The notes beneath the pieces are model-generated. The model searched no databases, had not been told where the DNA came from, and saw nothing but the letters and a program-made list of their open reading frames with translations. DNA of 5,567 nucleotides from Dehalococcoidia bacterium (GTDB taxonomy: Bacteria > Chloroflexota > Dehalococcoidia > GIF9 > UBA5629), in NCBI GenBank assembly GCA_028715025.1, contig JAQTLG010000134.1:1-5567 (forward strand), read 5' to 3'. Both the position numbers and the translations under genes were made by a program. This document shows, piece by piece, positions 1 through 5,567 of the stretch (its first letter is position 1; each line of letters opens with the position of its first letter).

Positions 1-2
1 TC

Positions 3-236
3 CGAAATCCACTGCACCCTTATACGGAGGCTTTAGTATCGGCTATAGCCAGCTTGCGTCCCGAAGGCGGTGAAAGGATACTGCTGACGGGTGACGTTCC
101 GTCTCCGCTTGACCCCCCTTCCGGTTGCCGCTTCCATACCAGGTGCCGTCGCGTGATGCCTGTATGTTCTCAGATCGACCCGGAACTCAATCAGATTGCA
201 CCCGGACATCTGGTATCATGTCACCTGTATGCCTGA
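3..236 (+). CDS. Peptide ABC transporter ATP-binding protein, C-terminal end (OppF/DppF type), partial at left edge
   Basis: This is the last 77 codons of an ATPase that powers an oligopeptide or dipeptide importer on the inner face of the cytoplasmic membrane. The Walker and signature motifs lie outside the window. Reading from base 3, residues 3-10 (PLHPYTEA) match the conserved 'HPYT.AL' stretch near the end of OppD/OppF ATPases. They are followed by the C-terminal domain (oligo_HPY type): GDVPSPLDPPSGC at residues 30-42, then cysteines at 42, 48, 55 and 73 (Cx5Cx6Cx17C). That cysteine pattern is standard in this family and binds a [4Fe-4S] cluster in a mycobacterial OppD. A TTG at 54 could be mistaken for a start, but family similarity continues upstream to the window edge, so the gene is truncated by the window and not naturally short. 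The stop is TGA at 234-236. The last 21 bp overlap the 3' end of the oppositely oriented Elp3 gene. Substrate specificity cannot be read from this part. Confidence 0.88.
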   Translation, partial: RNPLHPYTEALVSAIASLRPEGGERILLTGDVPSPLDPPSGCRFHTRCRRVMPVCSQIDPELNQIAPGHLVSCHLYA

Positions 237-1592
237 TCTGAGCTTCTTGCACATATAGTGGCCTTCGATTTCATAACCGAAGCCGCGGCGGAAATAGTCA
301 CGAGCTCCCACACCGCTGATTACGGCAATGCTGTCTGCTGCAAATTCATCATGAGCGATTCGCTCCGCTTCTTTGATCAACGCGGATCCCAGTCCCTTGT
401 GTTGTGCAGCCAGGTCGTCCTGCTCGCCGATCGGTACCTCCGAGCCAAAAATGTGGACCTCCCTTATCAGGGCGGGATAAATATCACGTGGACCGATGCG
501 TAGCCGTAACAAACCAAAGAGCGTGCCGGCATCGTCTTCAAAGGACAGGAATACTTCCCTGCCACCTGATGCTTCATAATCGTACCTGTGTAAGGTCGGC
601 GTCCCCATCTTCCAGCCCTCCCGCCGGCGATGGCCGTATTCACGGCAGCGCGTGCACTGGCATAGCGACCCTCTCCTTTTCATAACCTCCTTTACTCCGG
701 ATCGTAAGGAAAGGTCACGGCAACCCGCCACGATAAATCTGGTGGGGATATCGCGCATCACGCGCGGGATACGGACATATGCCGGTACGGTATCCTTAAT
801 ATCGGCGATTAGATCCGTCATTTCGCCCGTGGAGAAAGGAGTATATTTGCCCTGGCGGTACCACTGCTCAAGCTCTGTGCCGGTCACAACCAGAGTGGGA
901 TAGATCTTGATTCCATCGGGTTTATACCTGGCATCGTTGAAAAGCAGCTTTGCCTGGGCCAGGTCATGCGCGGGAGTCGATCCGGGGAGGCCCGGCATCC
1001 AGTGGTAGTAGACTTTCAGACCATATCTTTTCAACAGCGCTGTGGCATCGATTACATCTTTGACGCAGTGGCCACGCCGGACCAGCCTGTATATGTCGTC
1101 GTCCAGTGTTTGCACACCCAACTCCACACGGGTGGTGCCGTACTCGAGCATGCGCTTCACATCATTTTCACTGCACCAGTCCGGCCTAGTTTCGATGCAG
1201 AGTCCGACACACCTGTATCTGGCAGTCTCGTTCAATCGCTGGGCTTCCTCCAGGTTTTGTGAAGGACGCCCGTTAAGCGCATCGTAGCACGATCGTATGA
1301 AGCTGTACTGATATTCAGGCGGGGAAGCCAGGAAAGTCCCTCCCATTATGATCAACTCTACTTTATCTACGGGGTGCCCCATTTTGGAGAATATATTGAG
1401 GCGGAACTGTACCTGCCTGGTCGGGTCGTACTCGCAAGAAAGGGCTCGTAATACTGCGGGGGATTCAGGCGTATAGCTCTTGGGCGAGCCGTCGAATGAG
1501 GGACAAAACACGCAGGAGCCGGGACAAGGCATAGGCCTGGCCATTACCGCTACCGGTGTGACTCCCGAGATGGTCCTTGAGCTTTTTCGCAT
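216..1592 (-). CDS. elp3: Elp3-family tRNA U34 carboxymethyltransferase (radical SAM + GNAT)
   Basis: Elp3 uses SAM radical chemistry and acetyl-CoA to build a carboxymethyl group on C5 of wobble uridine 34 in tRNA. Numbering from the ATG at 1592 (458 residues), I see an Elp3 N-terminus (RTISGVTPVAVMARP) running into C23-x3-C27-x2-C30, the [4Fe-4S] ligands. The radical SAM barrel follows, with IIMGGTF (82-88), GLCIETRPDW (130-139), GVQTLDDD (159-166) and YHWMPGLPGS (196-205). Next comes the Elp3 zinc motif C311-x-C313-x2-C316. The C-terminal GNAT domain (about 336-454) has the acetyl-CoA loop QHKGLGSAL (397-405) and the Elp3 ending GVGARDYFRRGFGYEIEG (427-444). The N-terminal extension of eukaryotic Elp3 is absent, as expected for short bacterial forms. 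An in-frame TTG at 1604 would add four residues; neither start has a clear Shine-Dalgarno sequence, and ATG is preferred because it sits just before the conserved block. The gene diverges from a Trm9-like methyltransferase, the expected next enzyme. Confidence 0.93.
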   Translation of the reverse strand: MRKSSRTISGVTPVAVMARPMPCPGSCVFCPSFDGSPKSYTPESPAVLRALSCEYDPTRQVQFRLNIFSKMGHPVDKVELIIMGGTFLASPPEYQYSFIRSCYDALNGRPSQNLEEAQRLNETARYRCVGLCIETRPDWCSENDVKRMLEYGTTRVELGVQTLDDDIYRLVRRGHCVKDVIDATALLKRYGLKVYYHWMPGLPGSTPAHDLAQAKLLFNDARYKPDGIKIYPTLVVTGTELEQWYRQGKYTPFSTGEMTDLIADIKDTVPAYVRIPRVMRDIPTRFIVAGCRDLSLRSGVKEVMKRRGSLCQCTRCREYGHRRREGWKMGTPTLHRYDYEASGGREVFLSFEDDAGTLFGLLRLRIGPRDIYPALIREVHIFGSEVPIGEQDDLAAQHKGLGSALIKEAERIAHDEFAADSIAVISGVGARDYFRRGFGYEIEGHYMCKKLRSGIQVT

Positions 1593-1611
1593 TGTGGGAT
1601 GCAAATATACA

Positions 1612-1639
1612 GTTATGATATATTTAAGTTGCGGTTCAA
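1612..1639 (-). promoter_or_regulatory. Weak candidate promoter for elp3
   Basis: Read on the minus strand, TTGAAC (1639-1634) and CATAAC (1617-1612) are separated by 16 bp. Each matches the sigma70 consensus at four of six positions. Transcription would begin near 1605, leaving a leader of only about 13 nt before the ATG at 1592, or almost none before the TTG at 1604. This agrees with the absence of a visible Shine-Dalgarno sequence. On the plus strand, TTGTGG (1592-1597) and TATGAT (1614-1619), also 16 bp apart, could serve the methyltransferase. Both proposals are weak pattern matches in an AT-rich spacer of under 90 bp. If both promoters were used they would overlap, making simultaneous firing unlikely. 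Confidence 0.2.
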
Positions 1640-1666
1640 GTTTAGCAAATCAGGCAAGAAGCCACC

Positions 1667-1671
1667 AAGGA
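1667..1671 (+). promoter_or_regulatory. Shine-Dalgarno site that sets the methyltransferase start
   Basis: AAGGA lies 7 nt before the ATT at 1679, a normal spacing. ATT is in the reading frame of the downstream methyltransferase. No other purine-rich ribosome site is seen between the upstream in-frame stop (TAG at 1643) and methyltransferase motif I. This site is the main argument for starting the gene at 1679, and not at the internal TTG at 1790. Confidence 0.5.
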
Positions 1672-1678
1672 CAGTCAT

Positions 1679-2320
1679 ATTTCAAATACTTACGACAACA
1701 TAGCGGAGAGCTGGTACCGCCTTCGGCACAGGACCCGCTTTGAGACCGAACTGCGATCCCTGGCGGATCGTTGGGGGCAGGGTAGGCTGTTGAATATCGG
1801 CTGCGCACACGGCCCGGATTTCCTCCCTTTCAGGGGCAGATTTGAGATGTGGGGCCTGGATTCATCGGGACAGATGATCAAGCTGGCCATTAAATATGGG
1901 GAGAAACATAACATCAGTCCCAATTTATTAATGGCGGATGCGGTTCAATTGCCCTTTTGCGATGGTATTTTCGATTGCGCATTAGCCGTGGCAACCTATC
2001 ATCACATCCGCGGCAGGCAGAGCCGGGATATGGCTTTCCGGGAGCTGAGGCGCGTGCTCAAACCTGGAGGGGAAGCCTTTCTCACTGTATGGAACCGGTG
2101 GCAGAGGATTTTTCTGGGTAAAGGCAAGGAGGTTCATCTGCCCTGGAAGACCGGAGATCAAGTGATACATAGATACTACTATTTGTTCACCTATTTTGAA
2201 ATTGTGAAAGCGCTAAGCAGTGTCGGATTCAGAGTGCTGGCAGCCCGGCCAGAGAGCTATTACAGACTACCTTTAAAATGCTTTTCACGCAATATCTGCG
2301 TCCTGGTTAAGCGGGATTAA
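1679..2320 (+). CDS. Trm9/ALKBH8-like class I SAM-dependent tRNA methyltransferase, probable ATT start
   Basis: This is a 213-residue Rossmann-fold methyltransferase. The likely role, inferred from family and neighbour, is to esterify cm5U34 in tRNA to mcm5U34, the step after Elp3. Signatures: YDNIAESWYRLR (5-16), the N-terminal block of Trm9-like proteins; SAM motif I LLNIGCAHG (37-45); acidic residue D61 ending strand 2 (WGLD); MADAVQLPF (85-93); VATYHHI (104-110); FRELRRVLKPGG (120-131); and the Trm9-type elements VWN (137-139), PWK (155-157), RYYYLF (165-170) and C-terminal SRNICVLVKR (203-212). No in-frame ATG, GTG or TTG exists between the stop at 1643 and TTG 1790, which falls inside motif I and cannot be the true start. 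ATT at 1679, 7 nt after AAGGA, gives the expected N-terminus. Motif I lacks the usual Asp (N39) and has AHG in place of GxG. It could instead methylate another substrate; class assignment is firm, substrate inferred. Confidence 0.82.
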   Translation: MSNTYDNIAESWYRLRHRTRFETELRSLADRWGQGRLLNIGCAHGPDFLPFRGRFEMWGLDSSGQMIKLAIKYGEKHNISPNLLMADAVQLPFCDGIFDCALAVATYHHIRGRQSRDMAFRELRRVLKPGGEAFLTVWNRWQRIFLGKGKEVHLPWKTGDQVIHRYYYLFTYFEIVKALSSVGFRVLAARPESYYRLPLKCFSRNICVLVKRD

Positions 2321-5300
2321 TCTGGTTCGTGACGGACCCGCTGCATCTCAAGCTCAATATCATCTGGCGCTGTTGAAAGCACAATCGGTATAAAAGTCCT
2401 GACGATATTGGGGTCGAACTGAGTGCCGGCGCATTTTTCCAGCTCGGCAACGGCTTGTTTGAATGTGAGTGCCGTGCGGTAAGGCCGCTCCGATATCATG
2501 GCTTCGAAAGCATCGGTAACACACGGGATGCGTGCTTCAATGGGAATCGCCTCACCTTTCAGACCTGCCGGGTAACCCCCGCCGTCCCATCGCTCATGGT
2601 GGTGCCTTACAGCAGCCAGGCAGGCGCTCAGGCTCGGGACGTGTCCCACAATGGTGGCTGAAAGCCTGGGGTGCTGTTTGAGCAATTCCCACTCCTCATC
2701 CAACAATTTCTCACTCTTATTGAGTACGCTGTCCGGTATGCCCACTTTTCCTATATCGTGCAGGAGCGCTGCCGCGCTGACCAGTGTCACCTGTTCCGGA
2801 GCCAAGTTCAGTTTTTCCGCGACGGCAACAGCATACCGGCTTACACGGCGTGAATGGCCGTAGGTAAATTTGTCCCTCGCCTCCAGGGTTGCCGCCAGCG
2901 CATATATAGTGCTCAGCACTTCTGCTTCCGAGTTTACGCTGACGCTGGGCTCGTTAAGTGAGAATAGAGTGCGTGATGCTATAGAGGTCCTGTTTTGTCC
3001 CGTACGCTTGGCATAGTAGAGCGCCATATCGGCCGCGTAGCAAAGCTCATCAAGCGTGGTACCGTCGCCGGGCCAGGATGCGACTCCGATGCTGACCGAT
3101 AGATCGAGCTGCCGTGCCGCCATTGCTTCAGATATCCTCTCGCGCATGCGCTCGGCAACGCTGAAGGAGTCCATAGTGGACGAGTTAGGAAGTATCACCG
3201 CGAACTCATCGCCTCCATACCTGAAAGCCTGGTCAGATGACCTGATGGAGCTCTTAATTATATCTGCTGCCTGGACCAGGAGCCGATCGCCTGCAAGATG
3301 TCCAAATGTATCGTTGTATTTCTTGAAGTTATCCAGATCGATCAGCAATATCGAGAGGATATCACCGTATCTCGAGTGGCGGTCTATTTCCTCGCGCATC
3401 CTTTCGTCGAAATGGCGGCGGTTGAAAAGCTCGGTGATACCGTCGATGCGGGCAATCTCCTCCGATTTGGTAAAGAGACGGCTGTTTTCAATAGGCGCAG
3501 CAATCTGTGACGCAAGGTGCTCCAGGAGGATCGTCTGATCGGGGCTATAAGCCGCGGCCTGCTTGCTTCCGACAAGTAAAACTCCTATCACTTCTCCCTT
3601 ATTCACCAGCGGCAGATAAAGCATCGATTTGATCCCGCGTTTGGCATGATCTTCGCCTGTCCAGAACCTTCTACTCTGGGAAAGATCGCGTTCATAGAAT
3701 GAACGTTTGTTGAGGAAGACCCATTCAGCAGTAGTGCCGGCCAGGATTATTTTTTGCCCCGTATTCCAGGCAGAGCCGACATCGGAAGATACGGCAGCAA
3801 AATAAATCTCGTTTTCTTCGATCAGGCAGATCGCAGTATAGTCTGCCTCAACCACTTCCTGTAGTTCGTCTGCAAAGGCGTCATAGACATCCTGTATATT
3901 GAGGCTGGATGAGATCACGGCTGCCAGTTGGTTGATAAGAGATAACTCCTGCTCGCGCTTGCGAAGCTGGTCCTGCAGGTATTCTTTTTCCAGGCTGGTA
4001 GCAATATCCCGGATTACCCTTTCAGCCAGGTTTATATCCTCAAGTGTGTATCTGCGTTTATCTACCCGTTCTCCCAGCATCAGTAGGCCGATTGTTTTGC
4101 CCCTGCTTATAATGGGGAGAAAAAGATTAATATCCAGCCGCTTAATAGTATCTTTCTCCTCATTCCACAGGCCTTTAAATTCAGGGGCTATTTCCAAAGT
4201 TTCACGGGGTAGATAGGTATTCTCCTTTGCCAGCCACTCCAGCAGCGGGCTGTCTTTTTTAATAGTGAATGAAGCGCCGTTGCTTAATGGAGGGAGAGCA
4301 AACCGCACGTAAAAATCCGATCCGTCTTCCTGAGGCAGCAGCAGGAATGCCTGTTTGCACCTGAGCGAGCCGGAGAGCAATGTCAGAAGCTCGCTGCCGA
4401 GTTCATCAAGGCTGATCAGACGCCTTATTCTGTCCCTGACCAGTGTATTTAGTTGTTGCCTATAGCTGTAACTTTCCCTGTAAAAGAGTTTATCTATCTG
4501 GCTGGATGTAAAGCTCCGAATCTGCAGAATCACCAGTGTTATAATCAGTGCGATTCCCATGCCCAGCACCAGATTAAAGGGAGCAATCTCAATATTAAAT
4601 AAAACGTGGGCGATGGCGAATAGAACAAGGTATATGCCGACACCGACTACAGCCATTAACAGCAAGCTCAGTCCGCGGCGGGCTATCAGCCGCAGGTCCA
4701 GCAGGCGATGCCTGATCACTGTATATGTAAGAATAAACGCGAGAATACAGTTGCCAACCTGTGCCATGGGATGAACACGGCCGACCTCTATGGCTGTAGT
4801 GAGCGAAAAAATGAGGGCTATACAAAGACCGAATATGAGGTAGATGATCTGGTTACGTACAATCGGGTCCGCCAAATGGCTCAATTTTCTCGCCAGTAAA
4901 AATGCATCTCTCGCCAGTAGGAAGAAATTGAAAAGCATCACCGGGTAAAGCCAGAAGCCATAAATCGGTAATACTCCGTTCTCAAAGATAACAGTCTGGG
5001 GTAGGAAAAGTAGAACAAAAATAATTGAAATAACGGAAAAAACAAAGGCCAGGGGAAAGCCGGGCTTGGCGGTCTCATAATACGTACGTAAAAAATAGTG
5101 AAGCGGCGCTATAGAAAGAGCTAGAAAACACAGTGTTATTTTGGCGAGCCATACCTTGTCATCCATGAAGAAGTCGCTGCGGAAGAGGAAGGTACCGAGG
5201 CTCCATATCATCATGCCGACGAGAAAAGCCGCAAACAGCCTCTGTCGCCTCTGCCATGGGCGGTTAGCAATTAGCAGAATAAGGAGCGGTATATAGGCTA

Positions 5301-5337
5301 TAGTCGCTAAGAGCGAGACTAATGTACCGATATTCAT
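2317..5337 (-). CDS. Membrane receptor with two GAF domains, GGDEF diguanylate cyclase and HD-GYP phosphodiesterase
   Basis: A 1006-residue membrane protein that should both make and degrade cyclic di-GMP. About nine hydrophobic segments lie at residues 4-24, 33-53, 64-84, 94-114, 125-147, 162-183, 190-208, 222-247 and 253-273. The first seven resemble the N-terminal 7TM region of some histidine kinases; Arg-rich loops (for example 207-221) place the C-terminus in the cytoplasm. GAF domains span about 302-450 and 465-620, joined by a charged, possibly coiled-coil linker. The GGDEF domain (about 625-785) has D667, N675/D676, an intact GGDEF at 708-712 and an inhibitory I-site RSSD at 699-702, exactly five residues before it. 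The HD-GYP domain (about 805-985) keeps H828, H860-D861, H889, HHE (913-915), GYP (921-923) and D942. The ligand is unknown; no cyclic-nucleotide NKFDE motif is seen. The ATG at 5337 follows a good promoter but has little Shine-Dalgarno. Its end overlaps the convergent methyltransferase gene by 4 bp. Confidence 0.95.
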   Translation of the reverse strand: MNIGTLVSLLATIAYIPLLILLIANRPWQRRQRLFAAFLVGMMIWSLGTFLFRSDFFMDDKVWLAKITLCFLALSIAPLHYFLRTYYETAKPGFPLAFVFSVISIIFVLLFLPQTVIFENGVLPIYGFWLYPVMLFNFFLLARDAFLLARKLSHLADPIVRNQIIYLIFGLCIALIFSLTTAIEVGRVHPMAQVGNCILAFILTYTVIRHRLLDLRLIARRGLSLLLMAVVGVGIYLVLFAIAHVLFNIEIAPFNLVLGMGIALIITLVILQIRSFTSSQIDKLFYRESYSYRQQLNTLVRDRIRRLISLDELGSELLTLLSGSLRCKQAFLLLPQEDGSDFYVRFALPPLSNGASFTIKKDSPLLEWLAKENTYLPRETLEIAPEFKGLWNEEKDTIKRLDINLFLPIISRGKTIGLLMLGERVDKRRYTLEDINLAERVIRDIATSLEKEYLQDQLRKREQELSLINQLAAVISSSLNIQDVYDAFADELQEVVEADYTAICLIEENEIYFAAVSSDVGSAWNTGQKIILAGTTAEWVFLNKRSFYERDLSQSRRFWTGEDHAKRGIKSMLYLPLVNKGEVIGVLLVGSKQAAAYSPDQTILLEHLASQIAAPIENSRLFTKSEEIARIDGITELFNRRHFDERMREEIDRHSRYGDILSILLIDLDNFKKYNDTFGHLAGDRLLVQAADIIKSSIRSSDQAFRYGGDEFAVILPNSSTMDSFSVAERMRERISEAMAARQLDLSVSIGVASWPGDGTTLDELCYAADMALYYAKRTGQNRTSIASRTLFSLNEPSVSVNSEAEVLSTIYALAATLEARDKFTYGHSRRVSRYAVAVAEKLNLAPEQVTLVSAAALLHDIGKVGIPDSVLNKSEKLLDEEWELLKQHPRLSATIVGHVPSLSACLAAVRHHHERWDGGGYPAGLKGEAIPIEARIPCVTDAFEAMISERPYRTALTFKQAVAELEKCAGTQFDPNIVRTFIPIVLSTAPDDIELEMQRVRHEPD

Positions 5338-5366
5338 AATTTAGAAGTAAATGATGTATATCAGTC

Positions 5367-5396
5367 ATTATCAGTGGAATCAGATATAAAAGTCAA
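5367..5396 (-). promoter_or_regulatory. Sigma70-like promoter for the GGDEF/HD-GYP receptor gene
   Basis: On the minus strand TTGACT (5396-5391) and GATAAT (5372-5367) are 18 bp apart. Each matches the consensus at five of six positions. The predicted start of transcription is near 5360, giving a leader of about 22 nt before the ATG at 5337. A perfect TATAAT also occurs at 5419-5414 but has no acceptable -35 box at 16-18 bp, so it is the weaker candidate. The promoter lies just past a terminator-like hairpin, which fits the gene being transcribed on its own. Confidence 0.55.
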
Positions 5397-5438
5397 GGGA
5401 ATTTATGTAGCCGATTATATTAGAATGCTTAAAAGTAA

Positions 5439-5474
5439 GCATCTGGCGGTCGCTTTCAGGCGACCGCCAGATGC
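5439..5474 (-). terminator. Strong 15-bp hairpin, probable intrinsic terminator of the gene at the right edge
   Basis: Two perfectly complementary 15-base arms (5439-5453 and 5460-5474) enclose a 6-base loop. The stem is GC-rich in its upper part. On the minus strand the stem is followed by a T-rich run (TTACTTTTAA), and it begins 34 nt after the putative TAA stop at 5509-5511, so it would end the right-edge minus-strand gene. On the plus strand it is followed by AATTTT, so it may work in both directions. A smaller 7-bp hairpin (5425-5442) shares four bases with the left arm. Confidence 0.6.
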
Positions 5475-5508
5475 AATTTTCAGATAGCCCTGATTCTATT
5501 GATCGAGT

Positions 5509-5567
5509 TTATTTCCCAGAAGTTATGCCTACCGGTGTTGACACAGGGGCAGGAGTCTCGGTGATCT
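5509..5567 (-). CDS. Possible C-terminal end of an unrecognised minus-strand gene, partial at right edge
   Basis: One minus-strand frame stays open from the window edge for 18 codons, reading ITETPAPVSTPVGITSGK, to a TAA stop at 5511-5509. The Pro/Thr/Ser/Val-rich composition resembles the flexible tail of a secreted or surface protein, but this is too short to assign. The main support is context: a terminator-like hairpin lies 34 nt downstream of the stop, followed by the promoter of the next gene on the same strand. The opposite strand also has an open frame here starting at an ATG (5525), with no good ribosome site, so the assignment is tentative. Confidence 0.35.
   Translation of the reverse strand, partial: ITETPAPVSTPVGITSGK

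Noticed and set aside
54..236. A separate 60-residue protein starting at TTG 54
   Set aside because: Similarity to OppF/DppF ATPases (PLHPYTEA) continues upstream in the same frame to the window edge, so this is the tail of a longer gene.
1790..2320. A 176-residue methyltransferase starting at TTG 1790
   Set aside because: That start falls inside SAM motif I (LLNIGC) and removes the conserved YDNIAESW segment, which is encoded in the same open frame just upstream. The TTG is read as an internal leucine.
2310..2342. Inverted repeat AGCGGG ... CCCGCT at the methyltransferase/receptor junction as a terminator
   Set aside because: The stem is only 6 bp with a 21-base loop, has no T-run on either strand, and overlaps coding sequence.
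3056..3538. A 160-codon plus-strand open frame inside the receptor gene
   Set aside because: It lies entirely opposite the GGDEF and GAF coding region, its translation is Ser/Arg-rich with no recognisable motif, and it is explained as a shadow of the minus-strand gene.
5439..5474. The 15-bp inverted repeat as the end of a mobile element or an attachment site
   Set aside because: There is no transposase, no target duplication and no second copy in the window, and position and shape are explained by a terminator.
5525..5567. Start of a plus-strand gene at ATG 5525 (MPTGVDTGAGVSVI)
   Set aside because: The frame is open to the edge, but there is no good Shine-Dalgarno sequence and no clear promoter. 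The terminator-like hairpin and same-strand promoter arrangement better fit a minus-strand gene ending here.

Overview
The window looks like chromosomal DNA of an uncultured bacterium. The combination of a single-protein bacterial Elp3 (a type best known from Dehalococcoides), a multi-membrane-span GAF-GGDEF-HD-GYP receptor and moderate base composition suggests Chloroflexota, probably Dehalococcoidia. This assignment rests on family recognition alone; no rRNA or marker gene is present.

Layout, left to right. (1) Bases 3-236 (+) are the 3' end of an OppF/DppF-type peptide ABC transporter ATPase, with its C-terminal cysteine cluster. (2) Bases 216-1592 (-) encode a complete Elp3 (radical SAM plus GNAT), whose 3' end overlaps the transporter gene by 21 bp. 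(3) A short divergent spacer of 86 bp follows. (4) Bases 1679-2320 (+) encode a 213-residue class I SAM methyltransferase with Trm9/ALKBH8-like signatures. It has no ATG, GTG or TTG at its 5' end and most plausibly starts at an ATT codon 7 nt after an AAGGA Shine-Dalgarno sequence. (5) Bases 2317-5337 (-) encode a 1006-residue membrane protein with about nine membrane spans, two GAF domains, GGDEF and HD-GYP, ending in a 4 bp convergent overlap with the methyltransferase gene. (6) The right-hand 230 bp hold a sigma70-like promoter for that gene, a strong 15-bp hairpin, and what is probably the 3' end of another minus-strand gene cut by the window edge.

The most interesting point is the divergent pair of Elp3 and the Trm9-like methyltransferase. 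In eukaryotes Elp3 (within Elongator) makes cm5U at tRNA wobble U34, and Trm9/ALKBH8 methylates it to mcm5U. The pair suggests a compact two-gene bacterial route to mcm5U34. The large receptor looks able both to make and to degrade cyclic di-GMP; all its key motifs are intact. It has no visible functional link to the tRNA pair. No mobile elements, CRISPR arrays or RNA genes were seen, and no gene-free stretch exceeds 300 bases.
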